A DNA stretch of 64,000 nt from Mesocentrotus franciscanus. Lineage: Eukaryota > Echinodermata > Echinoidea > Camarodonta > Strongylocentrotidae. The stretch covers positions 29,290,877 through 29,354,876 of the forward strand of contig CP137672.1 in the NCBI GenBank assembly GCA_037976565.1, in the 5' to 3' direction. A program made the position numbers and the translations under genes. How positions within the stretch are numbered: position 1 is the first letter of the stretch; every line of letters starts with the position of its first letter. The notes under the pieces were generated by a model. It was not told the origin of the DNA and did not search any database. It saw nothing but the letters and a program-made list of their open reading frames with translations. This document shows positions 1 through 13,787 of the stretch, one piece after another.

Positions 1-54
1 TTCAAATGTATACAAAAGACAATTATACTTCTTTTTTTAATCTTTTTCTTTCAG

Positions 55-3000
55 GAATATGGATGGTTTGGCCATAAAATGTCGATGCACATAACACCAG
101 GTCATAAACCCTTATTTCTAGTTTCACAGCCAACATATCGCCTATGTGTCAAGTGAGTCTAAAAACTAGTACGAGAAATGTGCAAATCAATTGCACATTG
201 TATTCATGTTGTATGAGTATGACATTAAAGCATTAAAGCGTTAAGCTTTAACGAATGAATGAATTAATGTTTAAACTACTTGATGAGATTTTATTCAACT
301 CTTGTTAAAGCTCTATAATTTTAGCCTGTGAATGCCAAAATTGATCAGTACAAAGTTATTACTGCATTTGTTTTACTTGTAAATTAGGAACTTTGTAGTA
401 ATGTCCTTGTGTACGTGGTAGAATTCGTTCTATTTTAGATATTCAGAAAGATGATTGACATTCTTTTGAAATTTGATTTTGTTTTGATGCAGTTTATAGC
501 TTTGTGCCCTCCATTTCTACATAGTTTTACTAATGTTTACGCTCTCCTAAACACCTTCATTCTAATGAGGTAAACTTTTATTTCAATTATGTGATGTCTA
601 TCTTGAATTTCTATATGATTGTAAATCTTCGTGTCCTGGACTTCTTTTCCTTAGTCCGAACTGCTCCTATTCGGTCAATGACATTCAGAGTGTTGGTGCC
701 CTTTCCATCTTCTCTGCCGGGTCCTCGTCGGCTCTCCTGGCTGTGCTGAAGGGGCAAGAGACTTTCCAGAAGCTAGGAGCAGGATTCGCTGTTGGAGACC
801 CCTTTGGGAATGGCAGTCTAGTCCTGGCCACTGGATCAAATACAAAAGGTAGAGTTTTAAAGTTGACTGTGATGATTGATGTCATTCTAATGATTCTAGA
901 AAGTTAAAGTATGATGAATATAGTTTTTGTACAGCATGTGCAATCACTTGCACAGACTGTAAAGCAGATCTGCAGTATTTTATTGATAGGTGTAGCCAGG
1001 ACCGGCAGCGAATATACTTTTGACCTATGGAATCTTTTACATGTAAATGTATAAGTCTGCGTGGTTAGTCTTGAGTACAATGTACATTAAAGGTACTATG
1101 TCCCATTTGCAGGCCAAAAAAATGAAAAGGTTAAAGTCCAACGGCATTTGAAAGACAATACTAGTTTAGAACTTCCCTAAATAAAGGGGGCTTGAAAATG
1201 TCTTTAAGTGGGAAAATAACGACTATTAGTTGTCGAATCGACTTAGGAGCTATAGAGCCAGTAAGTAATAGTCTGATTTTTCAGACCATTGTACCGAATG
1301 GTCGTACGTTTTATGCTGCGCAAAGATTCAATCAGTTTAATTTTGGCCATTACAAGAAGTGGGTTATTGATGTAGACAAATGCTCATGTACCTTTTACAG
1401 CTCATTTTATGTATGTTATTACCAAAGATGAAAAAGCCAGTCAGTCACTCAATAGTGTCTGACAGTGAAGTCTAGCAAGTAAGGGGTTTCCTTGCATAAT
1501 TTGAATATCAGGACACTGCTCACATTTAAATTTCACAGATAGGACATACATGACATATTCATAATTCCTGCAAAGTTCTACAGAATTTGATGTTGGCTGC
1601 AAAAGGGACATAGTATCTTTAAGCCAACAAATGCATGTATTGGTTTTTGAAATAACTTTTAGTCTATATTATGATACTGTTTGCAAAATGCTGATAATTG
1701 TATTATGCTCAATGGCTGCCGTAAAATTCTTTGAAAAACTTGTCGTACTAAAGCACTACTCTATGTTTTCTTTGCCAGATGTTGATGGGGAGATTCTCAA
1801 TGTGCCAGTCAAGCTGACTGATGCTGGACAGGTCACTTTATACAACTTGGACATCTCTCCCTCCACCCTTCTGCATCCATCCGGTTCCAGTACTCCTAGC
1901 AGACTAATAAGACCTCATCTTGAACATCTGGAGAATGTATCTCTGGCTCCTATAGCTCTGTATGAGGGCGACAGACAGTATGGGAGATTCGGAGGAGAGC
2001 TCATGTTCCAGGATGTGACAGGAGATGGAATAGGTGAGAGGGGAAAATTAAATGCATACCCAACACAAGCAGATAGACCATTAACTTTGTATTCTAATTG
2101 TTTGACTTGCATCCAAGCCAGATTTCAGGTGTATAGATCTGGGATCTCATGCTCTGGAATCTATTTCAGGCTTCATATGTCTAACTAAAATGCATCCCTT
2201 TGAATCATATTTCTTCTTGACATCTTTTATTCAGTTTCCTTCCCTCTTCTGCTTGCTTGCTTGCAAATATATGTTTCTTTTGCATCTATTGTGTTTCCTT
2301 TAGTACACTTTCCGAGACATGGCAGAATCCAGTTTGTGTGCAAGTAGCTTCTTTTTTTAAAAAATGAAGATGTGAACAAATTGGATATTTTTGTTTAGTC
2401 ATCAACTATTGAATATTTGCTTTGTAATGAAATTGTATATATTCAAATTTTATGATTTTCTTATTCAGATGATTTGGTTGTCAGCGCTCCATTTAGAACT
2501 CAAGACATCAGTGAAGAATTATTTAAAGGTAAATTAACAGAAATTAATGTAAATTAACAAAAATTGACATAACGTTTGATGTCAACTAAATGATTTAGTA
2601 TTTGATAACACCACATTTTATACCCAGCTTTCTGAACAGTTTTCCTAGTATTCCTAGTGTTCTATCTACCTGATAGTTCACCTTCTACTCATGAGGAAAT
2701 GTGTAGCGGGTATTTTTAAAAGAATTTCGCATGAGAGAATATCTGTTGTGAGATAATTCGATAACTGATGGGAAATTAAGCAGAGACATATTTCTAAAGG
2801 TAAAGAGCCAGTCGTCTTTTTTTTCTACAACTTTGAAATTCAGACTGTTTAAAATAGTACATTCTCTATATTGTGTAATTAATACATTCAGAAGATGGTT
2901 CTCCTAAAACAGCAATTTCTCAATTCATCTTGAATTGGAGATTTCTCAGTTTGCAATGGTCACTCTCTCACACACAGTTCGTAATGAACTAATGGGTCAC

Positions 3001-5526
3001 CTGTGTATTTCTTTCTTGCAGTTGAAGAGGGAAGCACCTTTGTTTATAAGGGTGGTCCATCGTTTGGAACAGGCAATGTGACCAGGGTTTGTGACGTCCT
3101 CTCACTCGTCAAACCATGCCCTACAGAAAAGGTTGGTTTTATATTCCCTTCTCACTACCCCCGGTTTCCATGGCGAAATGTGTCTAATTAAATCATGCAT
3201 TTTCTGGAACAACTTTCGGAACATTTTCCGGAATCTGAATAGGAAAGTGAAAACTGCTACCGGTTTAATTTTTGCCAAGTGTTTCATGGCAGGTTGTAAT
3301 GCTTAATGCCTGTTTTATGCATTTACATGCAAGTAGTTATGATATAAATGATTTAGTATCACAGAAACAGCCTTGTTATGTAGATTATCTTTTAATAGGC
3401 TATGCATAGTCAACAATTTCTTTTGACTGCATTTATATAGCCCAAGATAGCATTCTGGGTGATATTTCAATACATACTATGTTTGTGTGATGAAGGTGAT
3501 AGGAACTATTAATGACCTAGCCGTGGGATTTCAAAAGGCAATATATTACAAAGATAAATTAAAGATTTCAAGGGCATTGCAGGGATTTGCACAGTGAACA
3601 TCTCAAAACTTGTAAAACAGCCAGCATGTTGTTTAAAAAATTCCCAACTGAAACCTTTCCTGTAATTGAGGTGGGAAAAATATTAATTGTTAGCAAATTA
3701 CAGTCATTTTTCTTTTCAAATTTGATTTTTGCAATTCGCATTGTTTAATTCACCCCATTTGTTGTGTACAAAACGTGAGCTTCAATTTTCATTCATGGAG
3801 AGAAAACCACAGTCTTTTGATCTGAAATTTAGTGCATACCTTCATGAACTCGATCTTGCTGCTACAGATACATTTTGATAAAGTTTTTGAGGGCTTGCAA
3901 ATCCTTGATAGGGGTTTTAAGGTAATCTACAGCAATGAGTATTTTTAGTGTTCAGAAAATTGAATGAAATTTTGTATTTTTTGTAAAAACCTTTTTTGTA
4001 AAAAGCTGGTTTTCTGTTTTCATAGTAAACAGTGTTCATACAGTATTGTGATCGTTTTGGGTGATCTGAATTATTTGATGTAAAAAATAATAATAAAATT
4101 GTTGCAGTCAAGTCGTCTAATCACTTGACTGGGAATGCAAAGGTTGTGGGTTCAATCCCTGACACAGCACTTATGTCCATGAGCAAGGCATTTTATCTAC
4201 ATTGCTCCTCTCCACCCAGGTGTTGAATGGGTACCCAATAGGATGCAAACATCAATGTAGTTGGATTAGCATGTGAGCACCCATAAAAGGGCAACTGGCT
4301 GGAATGCTCCCAAGGGAATGGAGAGTGTGCACTGTAAAGTGCAGAATAGTAACAGAATCCAGTGACTGGGTTAATAATATATTGTAAGCACTTTGGTTAA
4401 GCACGTTGTAACTGATAAAGTGCCCTCATAAGAAACAGTTCTAATTATTATTATTAACAACAATGCATGTCTAATATGTTTATTTTAATCTGTGTTTTAT
4501 GGCTATTATGTGTGTCATGCTATTTCTATATATTTGTCTCTGTTCTACAGGCATACAGTGTATTATCCAGTAATGAAGTAAGTTAATGAACACTTATTGG
4601 ACACTTTTAAATCGATAGATCTAATAAGACAAATAAGATGATGATTTTAGTTCGCATACAAAAATTGGTTCTGTTAATCTTTGAAGCAAAGATATTTACC
4701 TCTTGTCTTTGTTGTTAAAAAATTAAAATGTCAATTAAAATAAATTAAGACTGAATGTACATTGATTTACATCAATTCATCAAAATCTGGATTTTTAGAG
4801 AAATTTAACAAAAAGCTCATATTGACATAATTTTATTATTGACATTTTACATTCTATGTTTTACAGGGTGGATCACGATTCGGTTCCAAATTTACAACAT
4901 GGAGATTTAGTGAGGTATGATTTGTCTGATCACATACATTTTTTTATTCCTAGTTTGAAATGTTTGTTATATAGCCAAAAGTAGAACCACTATGTTGCAT
5001 TTCTATATTATGTATAATAGAATACTGCATTTGTGCAAACAAATTTCAATGAGATTTGTTTTGTTAGAGAATATTTACTTTTGATTTATTTTTGATATTA
5101 GAGGCCTACAGTTTCTCAGTGATTGACATGTATACCAAAGATCAAAATGCACGTATCCACAGCATGACAGTATGGATATCAGTGCTGGAATGTGTTCTTT
5201 TGTTTACCTCAATTCAGATTTTTTTTTTTTTAACCTGTCCATGCGATTTTTTGTTCATTTCTTTCTTTCCTTTATTGTGGGAGGAATTGAAGGAGAAAGA
5301 AAAAAAAAACATAATATTTTTTCTTTGCTGATAAGATCTTTGAGATCCAGAGATTTTAACACTGTGCAAGTAAATTCATTCATAATTACATTATTAATTT
5401 GCATACGGTTGATTTGTTACTTTACACTTTTGTTTCTACTTCTAGAAACCTCATCTGGTCGTCAGTGCACCTCGGAGTAACAGGGCAGAGAGGCTTGCAG
5501 GAGAAGTCTTTGTTTACACTCTCTAG
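55..5526 (+). CDS. GPLD1: GPI-specific phospholipase D, C-terminal part (8 exons, 5' end outside window)
   Basis: Known role: a secreted enzyme that cleaves the inositol-phosphate linkage of GPI anchors. Only the C-terminal FG-GAP (beta-propeller) portion is here; the catalytic domain would lie upstream. Coding exons: 55-152, 655-848, 1779-2033, 2469-2528, 3022-3131, 4551-4577, 4867-4914, 5446-5526. All have AG/GT borders and join in frame to 873 nt (290 residues plus TAG at 5524-5526). Visible motifs: GHKMSMH, GAGFAVGDPFGNGSLVLATG, and a calcium-loop type DVTGDGIDDLVVSAP made by joining the third and fourth exons. The tail GGSRFGSKF ... LVVSAPRSN ... RLAGEVFVYTL fits the family C-terminus, where the last blade ends in a similar VYSL-type sequence. 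The 27-nt exon is unusually small. The 3' UTR runs into the GAAT array. An integrin-alpha-like protein is the only alternative, and the ending argues against it. Confidence 0.9.
4104..4456 (+). repeat. tRNA-derived SINE (diverged copy)
   Basis: The sequence follows a tRNA-SINE plan: a degraded A-box region, a B-box-like GTGGGTTCAATCCC, then the family body (gcacttatgtcc, caaggcattttatctacattg, cacccaggtgttgaatgggtaccc) and an ATT-rich tail. It lies in a GPLD1 intron. The same body recurs near 9.0, 19.5, 20.3 and 23.4 kb. Confidence 0.7.
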
Positions 5527-5639
5527 GCAAAACGTTCAGCTCAGCAAGGCAGTGGTTGAGTCTGGAGCGCTTCAAATTTGGTTGTGTGAACAGTGGCAAT
5601 ACCTGATTGAATGAAACGATTGAGCAATGAATGCTAGAG

Positions 5640-6220
5640 TGATTGATTGGTGACTGGTGAATGGGTGAATAAATGGATGAATGAATGAATGAATGAATAA
5701 ATAAATGAATGAATGAATGAATGAATGAATAAGTGAATGGATGAATGAATGAATAAATGAATGAATGAATGAATGAATAAGTGAATGAATGAATGAATGA
5801 ATAAATGAATGAATAACAGAAATAATAAATGAATGAATGAATAAATTAATGAATGAATGAATAAATGAATGAATGAATGAATGAATAAGTGAATGAATGA
5901 ATGAATGAATGAATGAATGAATAACAGAAATAATAAATGAATGAATGAATAAATTAATGAATGAATGAATAAATGAATGAATGAATGAATGAATAAGTGA
6001 ATGAATGAATGAATGAATAAATGAATGAATAACAGAAATAATAAATGAATGAATGAATAAATTAATGAATGAATGAATAAATGAATGAATGAATGAGTAA
6101 ATAAATAAATGAATTAATGAATGAATGAATGAATGAATAAATGGATGAATGAATGAATAAATGAATAAATGGATGAGTGAATGAATGAGTGAGTGAGTGA
6201 GTGAGTGAATGAATGGTGGA
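5640..6220. repeat. (GAAT)n array with a 108-bp higher-order period
   Basis: About 580 bases of GAATGAAT-type tetranucleotide repeat follow the GPLD1 stop codon and may be transcribed in its 3' UTR. The marker ATAACAGAAATAATAAATG begins at 5813, 5921 and 6029, exactly 108 bases apart, so part of the array has duplicated as a larger unit. Long open frames across it are by-products of the repeat. Confidence 0.95.
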
Positions 6221-6793
6221 TAGATAGTCTTGCAATATGATGATCATGTGAATTTATTTCATGCAATGTAAAAGCACTTTAGAAACTCTTTACCCTACTA
6301 TGCAGCAACATATATTTATTTTAAGTAATTAAAAATTATAACATTCTAAGAGATTACACAATCGACGGATGAAGGAATGAATGAACAAACGAATGGGGGA
6401 TAGATGGTTTTACGATACAATAATCATGTGCCTATGCAGATCAAAAACTTATTAACATACTGTACTATGCAAATTAGGATTGTACATTACTCAGATCACA
6501 TAATAACCATACTCTTAGCCACAGCTGGTATACATAAATGTATAAAGAAACGGGATGTATAGTTCAGATACAAAAGTATGCAAAAGTATACAAAAATCTC
6601 TGTATACCTAGGGGGCAAAGCAGGCATTTGAGACATGGAATGTTGTAAAAGGTTGTTGGGTATCAGCGTGTTCAGAGGACCTCCCTTCACAATATTCAGG
6701 TGGACTACCTTGAAAATGTGCTGCTGGAAAAAAAATGGATTGTCTTTTTTCTTCAAAAGGCCGCCATGTATAACTTAGTGTTGAACAATTTTT

Positions 6794-8065
6794 ATGCCTC
6801 CGCCCACCGAAGTAGGTGCTGGAGGCATTGTGTTTTCGGGTTATCCGTTCATCCGTCCATATATACGTCCGTCCGGCTTTCTTGTTAAAGGGATCGTTTA
6901 ACAGTGTTAAATCTGAGATACACGGCCCTACATGTTATTAGTGTCTGTGATATGGTGTAATAATGAAGCCCTAAAAAAATTGCGCTTCAAAATGATCAAG
7001 AAGTGCCTCAAAAAGTAAAATCTTTGATTGACCGGTTTTACCATACTCGTTTTCCTAATAGACTATAGTGTTATGAAACCATCAGGCGAACGGTTTAAAA
7101 ATTTGTAATTCCAATCATAAATATCTTGATAATCAGACTGGCGATCAGCTTGTAAAAGTCATGGGGTTCCTGACTGACCTAAAGGTTTATGATTATCATT
7201 GCATCATGAGCTAAATCCAGAATTTTGTTTCAGAATCTGAGACAAAGTTACCGGATCCCTTTAATGCGATATCTAAAGAACCACACTTGAGATATGACCT
7301 TCAAACTAGATAATAGTATGTATCACCCTAGGAAGACAATCTGATTAGATTTTGAAGTAACCAGGTCAAAGGTCACAGAGGTGCATAATCTGGTAGTTCT
7401 ACAGTAGATGTACAGTAGATGTACTACAAGTCTACAAACTCTACATCTACTGTAGATCTACCATATATGCACCTCTGTGACCTTTGACCTAGTTACTCCA
7501 AAATCTAATCAGATTATCGAGTTTAAGCCACATGTCTCAAACGGTTATTGAGATATCGCGATAACGAGGACAATACCTGAAATTTCAGAAGTTGAAAATT
7601 CCATCAAAATAGGATGAAAAAAAGAGAAAGTTATGCAATTTTAAAAGTTTCGCATAAATTTAACACAAATATAACTGTTCTGCTCTGGGAATGTAAAAAA
7701 TGGCTTGAATCCTCTTGAAATATGTGCAAAAACAATATTACTGTTAATTAATGCAATATAAAAGAAAAAGACAAATGCGACTGCGTCCCCTATATGCTTC
7801 CGCCCTAAATTCTGTATAAGAAATGGGATTGAATTATTCATTATATATCACAATGAAAATAAAAAGCCTATCTCTAGTGGTTCTTGAGATATCGCAATAG
7901 CAAGGCTAAAACCTGTAATTCAGAAATTGATACATACTATCAACATATTTGAAGTTAATATCTCAAGGGGTTACCGAGATATTGCGATAATGAGAAAACG
8001 GGACATGCGGATAGACGGACCGAAAACAAAATACCTCCGGCACCACCTTTGTTGGGCGGAGGCAT
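6794..8065. mobile_element. Non-autonomous TIR DNA transposon, ATGCCTCCGCCC family
   Basis: The left end reads ATGCCTCCGCCCACCGAAG and continues to GGAGGCATTGTGTTTTCGG. The right end, read in reverse complement, starts ATGCCTCCGCCCAACAAAGG and continues to GGAGGTATTTTGTTTTCGG. The inverted ends are similar for about 65 bases, including CCGTCC-rich tracts. The interior has no credible open frame, so it is non-autonomous. It also holds a long inverted repeat at 7338-7515. No clear target-site duplication was found. Confidence 0.75.
7338..7515. repeat. Inverted repeat with two perfect DR1 motifs
   Basis: The left arm starts AATCTGATTAGATTTTGAAG and is matched in reverse by the right arm ending AAATCTAATCAGATT. 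The arms are about 75 bases with few mismatches and a loop of roughly 25-30 bases. Each arm carries AGGTCAAAGGTCA (7363-7375, and in reverse at 7478-7490), the consensus direct-repeat-1 element of HNF4/RXR-type nuclear receptors. It sits inside the 6794-8065 transposon. Confidence 0.8.
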
Positions 8066-9039
8066 GCAAATCTGATACAGGTGAGTAAAAAACAAACCAA
8101 AAACATAAACAAAATACACAAGGAATAGTGAAGGGATAACATCATCAACTTGCTAAATTGCAAACAGCCTATGCGATACATATAACTGTGTTATGAAATT
8201 ATGCAAAACCTTCAAATTCCAAGATTTTCTTATTTTCTTATTGATTTCTGTAGGCTGTTGCCGCTGTTTCCACAGCCTATGAACATCTGCATGCTGTCTT
8301 TCACAATAAGGGTATATACATTCAGATTAGGTGTTATTTTTCTTTCAGTAACTATTGGAAGTTAATTACCCTGAGTAATTAATTCCATTCAATATGAAGC
8401 ATGATTTTTTTTTTTATTGCACAAATCTGTTAAAGAAAAGAAATTTTACATGATTTTAATTGAACATGTGATGTAATAATTTGTACTGGTATTCTTTCAA
8501 GTGCATTATTACTTATAATTTATATGTACATGAATGTACAAGTTGTTTTGTTTCAATTTTAATGTGGATACATGTATGAGGATATGATTATATATATTTT
8601 TTTACAAGAAGTAATATGAAATACATGTACATGTATAAGTTTTTACAAGCTCTTATTTGAAATACACGTTTTATACATTTATACATGTATGAAGATTAAC
8701 TAACTTTATGAAATTAAAGATTACCAAAAATAGACTGCAGCCTGAATTTTATTTTTGTTTGCTGAGTAAATACATGTAGTCTATAGTCTATAAATTGTAA
8801 TAGTCTGTTTGTGTGTGTGTTGTGTGTGCTTGTGTTAGTAGGTCTTCTTCTACAATATTTTTATACTGGACCACTCTTCTTATACCCCTTATCCTTACAA
8901 AACATCTTTAATGATGAATGTGAGTTCTTCAAAAATATTGTGTGAAAGATGCTGCATAAGAAGAAGACTCCTTCACCAAAGCTAAGACTTTGAAAAGCAA
9001 TTGTAAAGTTGTTATCATCCAAAATATCCCATTTTGCAG

Positions 9040-9322
9040 AGGTGTCGTGGTCTAGCGGATAAGACACCGCACTGCAAATCACATCATTTGTGGTTCGAGT
9101 CCCGCCGGGGCACTAATGTCCTTTGGCGAGACATTTATCTAAGTTTGCCACACTTGATTCAGGTGAGGTAAATGGGTACCTGGAAGGAACCAATTCCTTG
9201 GAATGCTAGAGCGCCATAACGGCAGACATGCTATAAAGCCGGGGTAATAATTGTGGAGCGCCAGGAGTGTCGAGTTTTGACAGACCTGAGCACTATAGAC
9301 AAGAACCCACTAGTATTATTTT
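9040..9322 (+). repeat. tRNA-derived SINE with intact pol III A and B boxes
   Basis: The head shows an A-box-like TGGTCTAGCGGAT at 9048-9060 and a perfect B box GGTTCGAGTCC at 9092-9102, with normal tRNA-like spacing. The body (gcactaatgtcctttggcgagacatttatc ... gaggtaaatgggtacc) matches the other SINE copies here. It is the best-preserved copy and lies between genes. Confidence 0.85.
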
Positions 9323-9564
9323 CTTTAAAGCTTTGACAATTAATGGGCCTTTTTTTCTTTTAATCTATACATTCAAAGACTATGTCATTCCATATTTAAA
9401 ATGTTAACCTTAATTAATAGCTCGGACACTAATTCAAATCATTCTTCCAATTCTCACGGAAAATGGTGCTGTAAGAGTGAAAGAGCTTGACTTTTCTGGT
9501 TGCAGTCAACTTCAACACTATTCTTTGAAACCCATGTAGTCTTTTGGGCTGCTCATTCTTAACT

Positions 9565-9690
9565 ATATTATTATTATAATGACAATGATGATAAAAACAG
9601 TAATAAATCTTTATAATAAAAATATTAATAATAAATAATACATAATGATAATAATAATAATAATGATAATAATAATGATAATGGGATTTA
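9565..9690. repeat. AT-rich (ATA/ATG)n microsatellite
   Basis: A run of AATAATAATGATAAT-type triplets precedes the retrotransposon fragment and may be the 3' tail left by a retroelement insertion. Confidence 0.7.
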
Positions 9691-9729
9691 GATAGCGCCT
9701 TTTCCAGAGACCAAGGACAAATTGAGTTT

Positions 9730-10035
9730 TCAGACCTTTTTTTTCTTTTTCAGAAGTCGAGTGAAGTAGCGGTACATGTACTTATTCTCAGAAATGCAGG
9801 GAGTTTGTTCCATAGGCATGGGGCAATCGATTGAAAGGATTTGAAGCAAGCCTGTTTTCAGGATAGGGAATGAGATAGGAAGGAGTTGATGTAGATCAAA
9901 GAGAATATGATGTTTTGGTTCCTGAAAGAGTGAGGAGATGTATAGAAGAAGTGTGATTGATAAAGATTTACAAGTTTGAACAAGTATCCGGTATTGTATT
10001 CTCTCAGTAACTGGAAGCCAGTGTAGTTTGTTCAT
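9730..10035 (-). mobile_element. Non-LTR retrotransposon fragment (end of reverse transcriptase ORF)
   Basis: The minus strand encodes NKLHWLPVTERIQYRILVQT followed by a degenerate ~80-residue stretch. The LHWLPV..RI.Y+IL signature is characteristic of the region after the polymerase core in CR1/L2-like elements. The frame has no upstream polymerase domain, so this is a short 5'-truncated relic. The family assignment is from memory. Confidence 0.55.
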
Positions 10036-13000
10036 TAAACAATGGGGTGTATTGTTACATGTACTGTAAATAAATACACAATTACAATTTCAACTCAGGG
10101 TTTAAAGACTTGTGTGTGTCTATACATGTATATTCACCCCACAAAGATTCAATTTATTTCCAGATAGGTATAACAATAATTCATTCACATATTGCCACAT
10201 AAGTAAGGGCCCCAGAAGGCCGAAGGATATTCATATTTAAGACATACATGTCACATACAGGGCGCATACAATACTGCTATTAAAGCCGGTGTGCACATGA
10301 TATGCCGGATTACACAAAGCATACATGAACATTGAAATAAATTCACAATACATAAAATACACTGTTAGAAGTGGACAAGTCCACGGTAGTCCATTGTTTA
10401 GTGTCCCATACATTACCAAGTACCTTTGTTTCATAAACATAGAGTGACTTCAGAAGTCATATTTTACTTGATCTTTGGTCTGATGCAGGCTCTAGTAGAG
10501 AGTCAAATTCAAACAGATCTATACTAAGATCTTACATGTGACCAGTACTGTATGGGACAAAATACCCTGCTTGGACTTGCCTACATACAAGTGAAATGAA
10601 ATCTAGAAAACAGAATCCTTGTTTTCATGTTCATATTAACCCGGGACGTTTTATTTCCCATAAACATACATCTTTGTTCATGTTTCTTTGAAAAAAACAT
10701 CTTCCTTTTTTTTTTCTTCCTTTCTCTCAAAGCACCATGGCTTCATACATTTAAAACAACTTCAGGTCACAATGGTCAATCTTCACATTTGCTACTATTT
10801 CTCATTTTAAGGAAGGAGATAGGCTCTTACACATGACCTGGGCCCCTTAACACATGGTTATCTATTGCCTGTACAGTTCATTAATTGTTTGTATGATCAA
10901 CTGACTGCGCTAGGCAATCAAGAGCAAAATAGTAATCGATCACTAATATGCTATTGTCTTTTATTTATTTTTCAACAAATATTTTTTAATGTTACAGGTT
11001 CAATGTGTAAACCAGTTTGCATTTCTATTTCTCGGGCCCTGTTTAAAGATGGCTGCAAAACACACTGAAAACATATTCAACACGTGCACAATACGATCCG
11101 CTTCTACCAATTCAGTGAACCCTGACGCGAGGTCAAAGTCATGTTTGAAAACGTAAAGTTTTGTAAACATTGGTCGAACTTCCTTTCTTAAACTCTACCT
11201 CAGACCAAGCTTAAATCTAGGGTCAGGCTTAAATTTGTAGAAATACAAAACACAATGTAATTCAAAATACATTGAAGCGGCAGAAACACACGATACTAAT
11301 AACACAATAAATATGTAGGTGTAGAACAGAACTGGCAACATGAGCATTAATTGGCCTATTTCCCGTGGCTGACTAGTGAACACAACGGCTATGAATACTA
11401 CATTACACAAGACGCTTATCATCGCACACTTTGTCTATTTGGATTTGAAGACACACACGGTTGTTAAAATGCATACCTTAACAGACTTAATGCCCTTGTG
11501 GCTCCAAGCAGGTGATTTATGCTGTATCATAGGTCATGATATACATGTATAATGGGATTTTTTGTGTGTGCACCTCACTGACTCTCTATCTTTCCAATAA
11601 CAGTTGCATTTGTTTTAGAAATAAGAATATTATTTTAATTTGTGGCCCAACAGCTCAAAAATACAAATAAGTTGCAAATTTGACAAAGGATCAAGATATG
11701 GTGATTTCTCTGAATAAATTTTATTTGCTACTCCTAATGTAACAGTATTTAAATGGGTTCTAATGAGCACACTACTCATGTAATATGCCACAGGAAAGCT
11801 TGAAATCTTCATAATGAGAAATTACACAGAATATCAATTAATACCGGTATAAATTCTAGTGAGTTGGTGGTTTCGAGCCGACAAGCCACATGTCGTTATG
11901 AACCCTTCAGGTTCTAGTGTACAGATGCAATGTACATTATTGAGAGTTTTCGCTTCATTCTTTCGCCATCGAAGGTCCATAAAATGTTTTTAAAATTCTC
12001 TGTGCATAGCAAGCAACGTCATTTTCATCTGGCCATGTGACGTATTAAATTGATATTTCAACAAAAATACACACATGGTACATAAAATGATGAATTCTTC
12101 ATTTGTTTTTTCATGTTTTCGGGAAGAGGTTTCACATTATTTTTCAGACATCCTTCAGAGAGTATAATCCTGTATTCCACTACGGTGATGGTTTTGATCA
12201 ACCTAAAAATGAACCGACATTGTACAAAATCATTTTTTAGCCACACAAAATACCAGAAGCTACGACATATTTTCTGGACTGAAGTTATTTATTTTTTTTT
12301 TAATAATAATATACCAGTCAACAGTCTCAGATGAGTTGAGCTAGGCTCATCAATAGAATATAGGTGGAATTAACTTACAACTGGCAAGAAAGTATAAAGG
12401 GGGTGAGCATTTCTCATTAAACTTCTACTCCAAACTTCAAAATGTATCAGTAATATAATAGCAAAGATGTTCAAGCAATGAACTCAAAAGCAATTTAAGT
12501 ACCCTACTGCTATAAAAATCATATCTGGATTATGTAATATATACATTAATGATTTCAGAAGGTGATACATTAGGCTATTGAAATTAACTTAACTTTTTTA
12601 AAGTCTTTGCCATCATGATGTTTGGTAACAAAAGAAATTCTAGTTTGGGAAAAATCAATTATTCAAATCAAAGTAAAAAAAAGATTAAACACATGTAACA
12701 TGGACAGGGGTATTGACGTAGAAGCAAAGATTTTCAATAAATAAGTGTCATCAAAACATTACTTGAGCTTTAAATATTTTCAGTTATACTTGAGTATTTC
12801 CCATAAAATTTCTCATATTATTATAACGGTCAAACCTGCTCCATCTTTGAGGGCCACGTACAACGATACCGTAAAACCAGAAACTAACGCCACATGCAAC
12901 TTTTGCGAATTCTTAACCCAATGAATTCACTCATTCCCATAGGCTTTAATACAGGAACCACCCAGTTTCTGTAGTCAAAGGGTTAACGACAACCATTATC

Positions 13001-13787
13001 ACGGCAAGAAACTTTTGCTAATTGCAAAGATTTCAGGTCGAGACAATTGTGATTCAATTATTTCGGACGGCACAAAACTTTTGTGAAAGTGAACCACTGA
13101 TGAAAATTTGTACACATTTTATGTGCGTGAAAGTTTTTAGTTTTGTAATACAAAGACAAAACTAGAACATCTATATATCATTTCTCCTTTTTTTTGGGGG
13201 GGGGGGCCTACTCTCTATACAGATCCAATTTATTCTTATGTGGCCTCTATGAGCAGGTTTGACAATACATGTTATTTGTGTGTACATTTTCTCCTAACAC
13301 ATTTTGCAGATAGGGGCTAAATCAACAAAAACTTAATGATTATGCATAAACTACAACTAAAGTATATATGCTATGTCAAGAGTAAAATAGAGATTCAAAC
13401 AAACATAAGTATTATTTGAAGGGACTGATTGAATCGTACTCTATTTTTAGTGTTGAATGTTCCTTTCATGTTTAGATGGCACAGGGAAATAGTTAAAATC
13501 CTTGACGTGGTTTAGACCAATTTTATACCAACATGCATGAAAACCGATCTATGGGACTGATCCAACATGACACTGTCCATAGTGTTAATTATATTTTAGG
13601 CTCCAATTGCATTCACAAAAATGTAAATTCTTGATCTCACATATCAATTGAACATACATGTACTTGTACCAGGTTAAATTTGGATGGCCTTCAAAGGGCT
13701 TTTATTGGCTTTGTAGCATATATTCTTGTATGAAGGATCATATCCCCAAGAGTTGCACCATCTTGGTTGCTATGGTGACAGCTCCTG
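10036..13787. other. Intergenic sequence, probably including the mitofusin 3' UTR
   Basis: No conserved coding exon is visible on either strand. The part nearest 13787 should contain the mitofusin 3' UTR, but several A/T-rich tracts could supply a polyadenylation signal and none can be singled out. The short open frames here show no protein-like composition or splice context. Confidence 0.6.

Noticed and set aside
9040..9115. Possible functional tRNA gene (good A and B boxes)
   Set aside because: The cloverleaf is not clearly complete and the sequence continues into a body shared by several SINE copies.
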